From: Tethya wilhelma
Taxonomy: Eukaryota; Porifera; Demospongiae; Tethyida; Tethyidae
Reading direction: 5' to 3'
Length of the DNA stretch: 64,000 nt
NCBI GenBank assembly: GCA_964030475.1
Contig: CAXIPT010000006.1
Span: forward strand, 2,102,817 to 2,166,816
In this document: positions 51,291 to 62,600 of the stretch, piece by piece
How the letters are laid out: each line of letters begins with the position of its first letter
How positions within the stretch are numbered: position 1 is the stretch's first letter
Notes under the pieces: model-generated
Told to the model about the DNA's origin: nothing
The model's input: the letters and a program-made list of their open reading frames with translations, nothing else
Databases searched by the model: none
Made by a program: the position numbers and the translations under genes

Positions 51291-51412
51291 GGTTGCGATA
51301 CTGCGATATTAAATGGGCGGAGAGGGTGAGGGTCGTTAATTTTATCTCTATTTAAACGAATTAATCATTTAAATATTTTCTCCTGGAAAGGGTCAAAGGT
51401 CGTGTATTGAGA
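51291..51412. promoter_or_regulatory. Bidirectional promoter of TMEM107 and NTPCR
   Basis: Only 122 bases separate the divergent start codons, so both promoters and 5' UTRs must fit here unless there are unseen upstream exons. A GGGCGG GC-box is at about 51316 and an AT-rich stretch follows. No clear TATA box or ciliary X-box was recognised. Confidence 0.6.
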
Positions 51413-53135
51413 ATGGCCTCAAAAGTGTGGTCCACTTCTTCTGCAGCAAGACATGCTCTTATCACAGGGCCACCAGGTGAGTTGACACACACACACACAT
51501 ACATACATGTATGAATTTCTGATACAAGCATGCATGTTTATACTAAGTGCACATATAATTTATGATAATCTGCCGCATAAATTTTCAAATCACACACAAC
51601 AAGCATATATCTGTATATACAGATAAACATATACAGGTAGATCATAGTGAAAGCTAAAGCTAATAAGGCATAGATAGTGTTGCTTTAATGCAGTATCTGT
51701 TCTATTTAACTAAAAAGGAGCCTATTTCATGTTACTTTCATTCTCATAATATCAGGTGTTGGTAAGACCACCCTGGTCTGTAGTGTGTGTCGGGTACTGG
51801 AGGAGAAGCATCACGTAGAGCTACATGGCTTCTACACGGAGGAAGTGAGAGTGGGCGTGGCAGCTGGTAGGCGTGGTCAGAGAGTGGGCTTTGATGTGGT
51901 GTGTTTTGATGGAGAGAGAGGACCCCTGGCCAGAGTGGAGGGAGAGGGGTGAGGGGTGAGGGGCGGGTGTGAAGGTGTGTGAGTGTGAATTTCAGATTTT
52001 GATTGGTGGTACAGGTTCATTATTCCGTATAGCGGGAAAGTTTTGCAGTGTCAAACTTTCACGGATGTCTCTAGTCAAAACATTTTTACATTTTAACTTT
52101 TGTGGATGAGCTGTGTGAGCTCATACGTATATACATTACGGAGAATTTCACGGATAAAACTTTCACAGATGGATCATGATCCACGAAAACCGCAAGAATT
52201 AAAACCCACGAAACTTTCCCACTGTAGGTTAAGGCATAGCACTAATCAAGAGCCTTAATTCTTTGCTTCTCAGCAAGAAATTATTATACTCACTTCAGAA
52301 GTATACTATGACTATCTGTTTTTGTCTTAACTTTGTCTATCTTATATTCTCTTTCTTTTCAGGAGAGTGAGAGCTGATCATACCTCATCATCACAACCAG
52401 GCAGAGATGGTGGAGGTTCAAGAAGACCCATCTTTGTCGGCAAATATCGTGTCGATTTGGAATCCTTTGAAAGCATTGCTCTACCACGTCTCAGAATGCA
52501 CACAGCATTTCACACACAATCATCATCACCATTATTAGAGGGGCACTCAGTGAAAGAACTCAGCCAATCTAAAGTCGCTCAAGATCAGTTTCAAGAGCCA
52601 AAAATCGTTCACAAACTTTCAACACATGATAAAATAGCTACATCATCTCTAGCACAGCAAACGGAGCAAATGGACACTGTACATCAATCTGATAAAACTT
52701 TAAATCCACAAAAATCAGAAGCTGTTAACACTCTCTCTTTGCAGTCAGCAGCAACTTCTGCTGAAAAAGCTGCTCCTACTAAGAGGCGACTTTTTGTAAT
52801 TGATGAAATTGGAAAGATGGAACTATTTAGCCGAGAGTTTGTGAGATTAGTTCAAGATCTGTTTCAACGTGCCGCTAGTAACGAGGATGTGGTCGTCATG
52901 GCAACCATACCGATCGCACGACACAAATCTCATTGGTTGGTCGAAGAGCTGAGAGGCAGAAAAGATTGTAGATTGTTTGAGGTAAACTTAAGACATTGTC
53001 GGTTAAAAAAATCAACACACATGCACACATCATTGTTGTTTAGTGATATGTTTTCTCCTTTTGCAGGTTACAGAGAAAAACAGAAATGAATTCGTAGATA
53101 CTGTGTCAAAATTTATACTTCAATGTTTATCTTAA
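51413..53135 (+). CDS. NTPCR: NTPCR-type nucleoside-triphosphatase with a large insertion
   Basis: Exons 51413-51476, 51756-51948, 52363-52981 and 53067-53135 give 314 residues; the human protein is about 190. The P-loop GPPGVGKTTL spans exons 1 and 2. Then come HGFYTEEVR, VGFDVVCFDGERGPLARV, FVGKYRVDLESFESIALPRLR, and the Walker B region FVIDEIGKMELFS with the catalytic-type glutamate, MATIPI, LVEELRGRKDCRLFEV and a final helix. Between the ALPRLR and FVIDEIGKMELFS blocks sits an extra segment of about 90-100 residues, rich in Ser, Gln and Lys, encoded without an intron. The family (THEP1-like) hydrolyses NTPs; its cellular role is not well defined. The core motifs are all intact, so activity is expected. 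Confidence 0.92.
52028..52226. mobile_element. MITE with TATAGCGGGAAAG-type ends in NTPCR intron 2
   Basis: The left end TATAGCGGGAAAGTTTTG and the right end CGAAACTTTCCCACTGTA are inverted repeats. The interior has repeated TTTCACGGAT motifs. Same style as 23937-24138. Confidence 0.65.
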
Positions 53136-54033
53136 TAATTATTGATAGCATTATTATAAAAATTTTTGTGAAAACTTGTGTTGTCATGCACATTCCATTT
53201 TTTCTTTTTCCCGCCTTGTTTGTACTTTAACAATGACGTCATTTCTTAGTATACGGAGCTGCACGGAACATTTGCATCTCCGTTTACGTGGAAGGCTCAA
53301 ACATTGTGTCAAGTAGAAGGAGGTGAGTGGTCATTTTTTGCTACATTTTCGTTCAAATGCGCTTCATTTCTGTGAATATTTTCTTTTAAGTTACTTTAAA
53401 CTGTTCTGAACCTTAAGCGATGGTGTATTTCAGAAATGGCTCGTTCACTCGTGAAAATTTTAGTGCTGTCATGAAGCGCTTCTGACATGCACACACGCGA
53501 GCATATTCACTGCATTTATTTTCATGGTTTATGATGTATGTGTGTGTACTGCTAAAATGATACCTTCTCTCTAACTTTAAATTTATCAGCTACCATTTGA
53601 CCTATCAAAGCTAATAATGGCTGTTTGAAATATAATCTTGAATGCTAAGAAAAGCTTTCCCTGAGCCTAAGCATGAAATTAATTATTCAAATTAGAGCTT
53701 TGCTGACCTCATACTTGTACCAACTGTCAGCTAATTCTTTTAAATTTTACAAATGGAATATCTGGTTCACCTAAAATTATAAATACAGTGTATATGTGTT
53801 ACTATAAGTTTATAAAAGAACAAAAATATTTCATTATGGGACTTATCAAGTGTAATTAGTCATGTACATGTTTACATTATTAAATAATCCACCCTATAAA
53901 GGTCAAAGTACGTGCATTAAAAAGAAAAACAACTTTCTAAATGCACGCACAAACAATTGTTTACACAACATTCAATATGTTGTTGTTGTTGTTGTTGTTT
54001 ACGATGTGTTCTAATTATACCTCTAATTACAGG
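53136..54033 (+). promoter_or_regulatory. RCOR promoter, probable 5' non-coding exon and first intron
   Basis: A palindromic CRE-type TGACGTCA lies at about 53234. A GTGAGT donor follows AGAAGGAG at 53322, consistent with an untranslated first exon spliced to the acceptor at 54032, one base before the ATG. In between is AT-rich intron. The spacer after the NTPCR stop is only about 100 bases. Confidence 0.5.
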
Positions 54034-55301
54034 ATGAACACTCGTAGCATACAACGTGCCCTCAATGGTCGTATGCCCCACGATGGAATGGAACAGATCA
54101 GTAGAGGTATGGACAAAGTCTAATTCTTGATGTTCATCATTCATTGCTAGTTTCAAGTTTTCTGAATCACGGGAGAAGGATATGGTACATTTTAACTGTG
54201 TGCAGTTTAAAGCTGTGTTTGTACTTCCTGTCCTTCTCCAAGCCCATTCATTGAGAGTTTGAAGTCCATGCTCTCGCAGAAGACATTAGATAGAGCATTT
54301 TGCAAGTGGTGTTATCGAAAGGTTAGATAGTTGTTTGAAACAAAAAGTCATTTTGAGTCATATCATTATACAAGAGTGAATGATAAATCTACCTATATGT
54401 AAGTATTTTACCAGGTGTATATAGTACATACCATCACCAAGGTAAAAACAGGAAGTATGTTTAAGGTGATGCTAAGTTGCAGTTCACTTTGGAAATCTGA
54501 CCTTCTATTGCTGCCGTATTTATATAGCTAGAAGTGATACATTACTTGGAGGGTTACTATGCATGTGTGTGTGTTAAGTATTCATAAAAGGTATTGATTA
54601 ACAAAGCAGTTTATCTACTACTCAAAATATTTCCTTGTAATTTCCTTTAATTAGATCCAGTTATGCGTATTGGTAAGGAATTCCAAGCAGCAGTACCTGA
54701 ACTGGAACAACCCTCTGGTGAGTCATATTGCATCATCGTATTGACTGTGACATCATCATGACATCACTTCCTGTCAGGTGACACGGGAGGTACAGGGTCT
54801 GTAGTTGTATGGGCTCCAAGTGAAGAGATAGCAGATGATGAAGGTATGCCTGCATACGATGTTTAATTTTTCTCTCTAATTATCAGTATTTGTTTGATAT
54901 TACTTCATCTAACAGTGGATACATACCTCAAAATGGCCAAAGACCAGTTTGGCTATGGAGTGGAACAGGTACAGTAATAACAGTAGTGATTTGTTGTATT
55001 ACATTGTTTGACAAAATTTGTACGTTTGTATGAAAAATTTTGTAGTCCAGAGAATTGTGGACTGGACAATAAGTAGTTTGTCTGTCGTACAGTGCATGTT
55101 TGTAGAGATCAGTCTGTATAAACTCTTGTCTGTACGTGTGTGTGTTTTGTTCAGGCTCTGGGTCTTCTTTACTGGCACAACTATCAGATGGACAAGGCTG
55201 TGGAAGATCTTCCAAACTTTTGTCCTTTGCAAGGTACTAGTCTGGGATCTTGTTTATCAGGAAAATCTTTTAGACTCCTTTAAAAGCTACCAAAATGGTT
55301 G

Positions 55302-55356
<55 letters not shown>

Positions 55357-56376
55357 CTCACAGACAAGTGGTCAATGGAAGACAAAGTCATCTTTGAGCA
55401 AGCCTTCCAATATCATGGCAAGAACTTCCAACGTATCCGCGCCATGCTCCCGGACAAGCCCATCAGTGCTCTTGTGAAATACTACTATCTCTGGAAGAGA
55501 AGCTATGCCCAGTACTCCCTCATGGACAAACATGCCAAAAAGAATGGCAGGAGAATCAAGTACGTTTGTTGGTACTACTTGTTTGTTTTTTTGTTTGTTT
55601 GTTTGTTTGTGTGTTTCTTTTCGTTTACTGTGTGTTTGTTTTTTGTTCGTATGTGAGGATACAGTGAAACCTCCAAACAAAGGACACTTTGGGGACATTA
55701 TAAATTCGGATTGTTTGTACTTTGTGGAGAAGTTGTCCTCTTCTCGGAGGTTCTGTTTGTATTGCTACAATAGGAAATTGGTATATTTTGGGGAACTAAG
55801 AATTGTCCTTTGTTGAGAGGTTTATAATACAGTGTCCCTATTTCAGAGGGTCCACTATTGAAGGTTCTACTGCATGCATGTGTAAAGAAACTGTGTCACT
55901 ATATAAGCGCTTTTATTACTAAAGATAAAATGCATGACATTTTGTGACGTTCTATGATCTTTTGTAACGGTTTTTGTTTTGTTTCTAGCGCGACCTGGGT
56001 ACCACGTCTGGATACAACACTGTAGCTCTGTGTATGTACGTGTATTGCATGTTTGTCAACAAAAATGTGACAAAATGTCAAACATTGGTAACAAAACAGC
56101 GCTTATATAGTGACACAGTTCCTTTGATATGCATGATTGATTTCAAAGATGGGAGGTATATTGTTTTGACAGGAGGTTGTTGTAGAGTTTGAAGTCATAC
56201 ATACCAGTGTATTGGCATGATGACAGTTTGTTAATATTCATCACTTGTGCACAAGGTTATTGGTACTAAGTTACTACCATATACTGTAATGGAGGTGGAA
56301 ATAGTTGCTTTTTTTATTATCCTTTTTGTGTGCAACTGTGTACACACTGAATTTATACTTGTTGCAAGCATTCTCA

Positions 56377-56441
<65 letters not shown>

Positions 56442-57566
56442 CCTCACACCCTCACACAACCTCACACACACACACACACACACCCTCACACACACCCTAC
56501 CCTCTAGTGCTGGCATTCCTATCTCCAACGATGATGCAGACAGTACCAAGTCAGGCTCCAGTCGTTCTGACAACCACCCCCCTCCTGTCTTCCATCCCCC
56601 TCCAGTGTTGCTGATTGGAAAGGGGAAACAACTGCCCAAGGGAATCTACCTTGCTACCAATGAACTAGTGGAGTTAGCAGGTACCTTAGTTTGAGAATAC
56701 TGTTGTAGATTCAGATTTGGGTTTAAAATTGTTCATACATGTAAAACCTTTTGTTTTTTTCCCAAAGTTTTTTTTTTTTATAGTTATAACCATTAATTAT
56801 TTTTGTAAAGACAAAATTCGTGAATCACAATTGCAGCTTTGTATGGAATTGTATCCTCTTTTTTGTCACATAGTCCACTTCCTTTGTTTTACAGTTAATT
56901 CCAGCTACTGTAGAATGTCCTACGAGAATTCCAATTTTTATGCCGCTATATTAATCTCTCTTCCCCCCCTCCCTTCTACCATCTCCTTGCAGGTACGAAT
57001 GAGCCTGTCCAGTTGAAGCACCTTGACAGAAGTATCCTTGAGCTGAAGGAGGTGATCCAGAGAAACAAACAGGAGTTTGTGAGGACCAAGGAGAAGTGGA
57101 GTGGACACGACAGCATAGAGGCACTGAGACCAACTGACGTAGGTTGATTTGATTTGATTTGAGATGATTGATTTGATATGATTGATTGGTTAATTGAGCT
57201 GATCAATGTAGCTAGGAAAAAAAAAAAAACTATTTTCGGTATGTTTGTTAGCTTATGCTTTTTTTTAATGCATTTTCAACATGTACATGTACATTATGCA
57301 TATGGTGTTTGAAAGTCAACTAGCATTTATGAATACTCCAATGCTTATAAGTGTAGTAACTCAGTGGTAAGAGTGTTTGACTTGTCCAGTGTATATAGTC
57401 AAAAGGCCTGTGTGCAAGTCCAGCTAAATCTGCAAGTTTTTTTTTTCCCTTTGCTTTAATTCGTATAACTTTAGTGTACACATGTAGTTTGATATGTAGA
57501 TATTACATACATACATGTACATTTCTGGGACCATTTAAGAACCCCAAGAAAGTTCCGCACTCTACG

Positions 57567-57611
<45 letters not shown>

Positions 57612-58580
57612 GTTTTCCAAAAAGACTGGTGCTACTATCCCCACAAGATGGTCAGAAGAAGAAATAGAAATTGCTCTATCAGGTATATAACACACCCATA
57701 CCTTTACCTTTACCCATTTTCTTACTACTCATGAAACAGTTAACCTTATAATTTAATGGAAGTTTAATGATGGGTTACATACACTAGTAAGTTAGCTACA
57801 TATAAATATAGAACAAATGGTATAAATACTTGGGAGCATTTAATTGGTGGAATATAAACTAATGCATTGAATTTGTGAAGTACATGTACAAAATTATAAC
57901 TGTGGTCAAGCACTTATGTTCACTCATACTCTAGGTTAAATAATCTTACAATACTTGTGAGGGTTGAGTTAGTGTTTTTCCAGAAAAAAAGCACCAGTGT
58001 CTATAAATACAAACCATTTCTGCTTACAAAATGTCCAACTTTGTCAATCCAAGTCCACTTGATCTAAAACAGTCTGGACATCTTGCCTAATTCTCTCTGA
58101 ATTGAAACAAACGTAGCCTTCATTCATTTCTTGCGTTGCCGAGCTTACCAACGGCAGTCTTGTGATCCCAGCTTCACCTTGAGCTCTGGTTAGCATCGGT
58201 AACACCAGGAGGGCACTAATTAGAACTACACAGAGGAGTGTACGAGTGCCCATATCTCTTTGGATCGAAAAGTTACTGAAAACTTGATTTGTTTGGTCTC
58301 TTGGTACTTCTTTTCTTGTGTTTTGTAGTGGTTTCTGTGACACACCCACTTTTTGTGAGATGCACATGCATGTGTAGGTGTGGCAGTGGTCATTAATGTG
58401 GGTGTGTCCCTATTGTATATTCTAATATTCATTAGGTGCTAAATAGTTTCATGCTCATTGAACTTTCACCTTTGAACATGAATGAATTTTAAATTTAACC
58501 CATTTAGTGCTTCCCCGATTTCAAATAAGACTGTGGGCCATGTGTAAACTTGTTTCTCTCTGTCACACACATAGATTATT

Positions 58581-58617
<37 letters not shown>

Positions 58618-59290
58618 GATCAGGGAACACGGCAAGGACTATGAGGCGATGTCCAATGCTCTTGACGGTAAGACAGTCCCTCAGTGCAAGAACTTCTTCA
58701 CCAACTACAAGAGGAAGCTTAACCTACCGCGGATCATAGCCGAATATGAAATAAGACATGTAAGCATTTTGTAGCATTATTGGTATGTTTTGATGTGTAT
58801 AATAAATTGTATGCATATAATATTATAGAGAAATTTTTTACCGTATGGCACAAAAATTTTTAAAGATTTCAATATTGGTGGATTGGCAGTTTTAGTAAGG
58901 ACTATTAAATCCGCCAAACAGTCATTTTTGCACGATACGTACGGAATACATGTATTACTGCATGCGCTTTCGCCAAAATAAAATTCACCAAATTTATTCG
59001 CCAATATTTTGTGCTATACAGTATTTCAAAAGTTTTGTATGGAGAAAAACTTGCTTTCCTCCATACATGACATGATGTACACTCGCACACACACACACAC
59101 ACACACACCTTCACAGGGTCAAAAGCTCTCGCGCTACAGTCGTCAAGCAAAGGAACTTGTCGAGAATGGTGGGCGTGGCCTAGGAGAGGATGAGCTCCTC
59201 CCAGACTACGTCCTGCACCCCAAGAGGCCACGCCTCCACAATAGTGGCCCTAACATTGCCATGGAGGTGGGCCACACTGAGATGGTTTAG
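54034..59290 (+). CDS. RCOR: REST corepressor (CoREST/RCOR): ELM2 plus two SANT domains
   Basis: Eleven exons: 54034-54106, 54655-54717, 54778-54843, 54916-54968, 55155-55233, 55364-55559, 56508-56680, 56993-57138, 57613-57682, 58617-58759 and 59117-59290. All are in frame, for 411 residues. ELM2 starts at MRIGKEFQAAVPEL and includes VVWAP and LGLLYWHNYQMDKAVEDLPNF. SANT1 is WSMEDKVIFEQAFQYHGKNFQRI...YYYLWKRSYAQ. A linker follows with LPKGIYLATNELVELA and a helical QLKHLDRSILELKEVIQRNK, the part that contacts LSD1 in other animals. SANT2 is RWSEEEIEIALSVIREHGKDYEAM...FFTNYKRKLNL. The protein scaffolds LSD1-HDAC repressor complexes in the nucleus. Five acceptors lie directly after CT or CA microsatellites. 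A small antisense open frame lies in intron 9. Confidence 0.93.
55662..55872. mobile_element. pogo/Tigger-like MITE in RCOR intron 6
   Basis: Ends CAGTGAAACCTCC and GGTTCTACTG; the body is the reverse complement of the element at 6616-6824. TA precedes the left end; the right target base pair is CA, one change from TA. Confidence 0.75.
55889..56120. mobile_element. MITE with 22-bp inverted repeats
   Basis: The left end AACTGTGTCACTATATAAGC and the right end GCTTATATAGTGACACAGTT are perfect complements and extend by a few more bases. It is 232 bp, lies in RCOR intron 6 and has no coding capacity. Confidence 0.85.
57340..57435 (+). repeat. tRNA-derived SINE in RCOR intron 8
   Basis: An A-box-like TAACTCAGTGGTAAGAG, a B-box-like GTGTGCAAGTCC, then AGCTAAATCTGCAAG and a T-run. 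Same family as the copies at 3550 and 32762. Confidence 0.6.
58044..58253 (-). CDS. Small secreted protein frame antisense to RCOR intron 9
   Basis: A 69-residue open frame starts MGTRTLLCVVLISALLVLPM, a good signal peptide with a likely cut after TRAQG, followed by a short mature part with one cysteine (YVCFNSERIRQDVQTVLDQV) and a stop. The pattern of a single cysteine followed by an amphipathic helix resembles first exons of secreted sponge proteins. It could be a genuine nested gene, a first exon whose partner exons are lost, or chance. No splice partner was found. Confidence 0.4.
   Translation of the reverse strand: MGTRTLLCVVLISALLVLPMLTRAQGEAGITRLPLVSSATQEMNEGYVCFNSERIRQDVQTVLDQVDLD
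58839..59021. mobile_element. MITE in RCOR intron 10
   Basis: Inverted ends ACCGTATGGCACAAAAATTT and AATATTTTGTGCTATACAGT with imperfect pairing. The interior is AT-rich with repeated CGCCAAA motifs. Confidence 0.55.
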
Positions 59291-59601
59291 AAACTGAGAG
59301 AGGGGGGATGGAAAAGAAGGTTTAGTAAATGAACAGTACTGTATTAGTGCATAAAATTTGAGGTGCAGTAAGGATTGAAATTTTTGTTTAGACCCGATGA
59401 ACCTTTCAGCAATTTTTGTCATTATTTAATCCATTGTCAAGTCCGTTTTTGTTGTTTCGCTGCTTTGAAAAAAATGTTTTGAAAAAAATGTTTTAAAATA
59501 GTAATGCATTTTTTGTTGGTTTGGAGATTAGTGGCACATATCAGCTAGTGATATCGTGCATACATTGTACATGTGATGTCATTATGATGTAATGAAGTCT
59601 G

Positions 59602-62600
59602 TTAGTGCACAGTTGTGGTGTATTGTTGGTGAGTGTTAGTAGCAGTTTGTGCTTGAGGTGCTGTCGAGGTCTTCTTGAGTTGTTGGAGCTGGGAGATCTC
59701 TGATAGCAGAGTGGGGTCCTTCAGTCCAACCTGTTTGAAAGAAGAATTTAGTCAATTCTATAAGTTTACAAGTAATAAACCAGAGGGGGGAAAAATGACT
59801 TCTGACTAGTACACCTAATTTAATTTCTCTTTACTGTATGCATGATTTTACCTTCAGCGCAAATTTTAATGCCTGTTCAGCTTCTATAGGTCTATCAGTC
59901 TGTAGGATAATACAAACATATCAACTATAATGTCATACAAACTTAAAAAAAAGATCACAACATTACCAAACTTGATACCTATACATATTAAAGAATGCAG
60001 CAGATTAAAGTAAATTTCACTTCAATCAGCCTAGCAACATGTGTAAGGTCAAAGACAAGAGTGTGGGAACTAAAGTCCATCTGGTTTGAGAATGCCGGTA
60101 GAAAAACTTGAATAACTTTCTAAATATCCAACCGATTTCAAAATTTCAAGCACCATTGGAAAGCGCTCGATCTCCCCGTTCTTTTGGTTGCTTTTTCAGC
60201 TTTCTACACCTTACCAATCAAAAGTTAGCTATTTGGCCCATATAAACAGTATGGTTATGAATCTCATTAATTCACTTCCGGCGGCATTCTCAAACCAGAT
60301 CGACTTTAGCTACAGATGTACATACAGACTTTGGTACTTCCCTGGAAGATGGACACCCAATGATGTGCGTACCTTGAGACAGATGAGAGCCAGGTAGGCC
60401 CATACTATGGGGTCTTGGTTGTTGAGGATGTTGGCCTCACAGAGGGCATCTTCAGCTTGGCTCAAATCACCAAGATGATAGCAGGAGATACCCACCCCTC
60501 TCCAGGTGACGGCCGAGGGAGACTTACGACAGGCACGTAGATATACTTCCTTGGACTTTTGAAACTGAATATGTGTGTGTGTGTGTGTGTGTGAACTTAA
60601 ACTAAAACTTCACTAAAGTCCATCTGGTTTAAGAATGCCGCTGAAAGTGAAAATTAATAATGATTGAGATTTATGTAACACTTTTCCTATGGGACAAAAT
60701 AGCTAACATTTGATTGGTAAGGCATAGAAGCTGAAAAAGCAACCAAAAGAACGGGGAGAATGAGTACTTTCCAAAGGTGCTACCGACGACATTCTCAAAC
60801 CAGATAGACTATAATGTACGCATGCTGTAGAATTATTGAACTTATGCCAACGTAAAACCTTCTGCTACATGCAGCTACATGACATAAATATAACTATTCT
60901 TGGCAGTAAATACCTTTCCATCTCTCCCAGCTCTCCTTGCTCCTGTCCTCCTCCTTCATTGGTACTCTCTCTCTCTTGGAGGGTGGACTTTGACTCCAGT
61001 ACCTGTGATCTCTGATCAACACCACCTCCTTCAGTTGTGGCGGTACTCAGAGCCTGGAATAATGATAACGATCAAACTTTGAAAAATTCCAATTTAAGGT
61101 ATCCACACAGGCACACTCACACACTGGCACACAGGTACACGGGCACATGGGCACACTTCTGTTCATTGTAAATAAATAATTTCTGCGACATATTATTAAA
61201 TTTTGGTAAATAAGCATATTAGACAACTTGAGAAGAACAATAGACAAATTTTGGAGCATAATTGGGCCATTCTTTGAGCATAAAAGAAAAAAAAATAGGC
61301 AGAGTTTGGAGCCTTATCCATCACAGCCTAATGGCAGGTGTCATATGTCACATGTCGGATGTCGCATGTCGCATGTCGCATGTCGCATGTCGCATCTTGT
61401 ATGTCGCATGTTGCATGTCGCATGTCGGATGTCGCATGTCGGATGTCGCATGTCGCATGTCGCATGTTGTATGTCGCATGTCGCATGTCGCATGTCGCAT
61501 GTCGCATGTCGCATCTTGTATGTCGCATGTTGCATGTCGCATGTCGCATGTCGCATGTCGTATGTGCCCGTCGCACTCAGGCACACAGGTACACCGGCAC
61601 ACAAGCACATGGGCACACCCACCCAAACACCCACACACACACACACACACTCCTCACCTGACTGAGCACAGCCTTCTTGTCCTGCTGATCCAAACTCGTC
61701 CTATTCTTCATGGAACCCTCTTCCCCGTTGCCATCGACGACGGACTTTGAACTCTCCAACAACACTTGTGGTGCCACGCCCATCTCAGCACCAGCTCCAC
61801 CCACTAATGGCTGCTGACCACGCCCACTAATGCTCCCAATACTGGTCTGTTTCAAACTACCAGCCATTCGAGAAGATACAGAAACTTTAGATAGAGAAGC
61901 GATGGTTGCCTTGGCAACTGGAGTGGCTTTACTAGCGGGATGGTGCTGAGGGGTGATGAAGGTCTGTGCACTTTGACCTCTGTTCAGTTTTTCGGCCTCT
62001 TGGAAGCACATGTCCTGGTAGATACCGTTGCCTGAGAGCTCAAAGAACAGACCTAGAATATGTAGCAAGAGAGAGAGACAGAGAAAACTACAATAATAGG
62101 CGATATTATGAAAGTATTCATCTACATACTGCTTGCAGAGCTAGTAAACTTGGGCAAGCATTGAGAAATTGCTAAATCTTTCTTCGATTCTCAACAGTTT
62201 CTCAGCAGTTTACAGTATGTTTTAATTGTTGCTTATTATTATTACATCACCTCTCATTGTCCATGCTATGACGTTGGTGGGGTCAGAGGTCGTTGCCATT
62301 TCAAAGAATTGATCCGCCTCTGTGAATCTGTCGTCCAAACAGCAAACCATCGCATAGAGGAGGAGACTGGGGTGTGAGGGTGTGAGGGTGTGAGGGTGTG
62401 AGGATGTGAGGGTGTGAGGGTGTGAGGATATGAGGGTGTAAGTGTATGTGGGTGTGTGCAGGTGTAAAAATAACATGGTTGATGTGATCTTACAAATACT
62501 ATGAAATTTTCAGACAAATATAAACAAAATCACACTTGAAAATGAAAAATTTCTATATAATTGATATTCTGCTAAGTCCATCTGGTTTGAGAATGCCAGT

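Noticed and set aside
61228..61750. Repetitive MSHVACR protein
   Set aside because: All frames on both strands are open because the 7-base unit contains no stop; it lies in an intron of the TPR gene.
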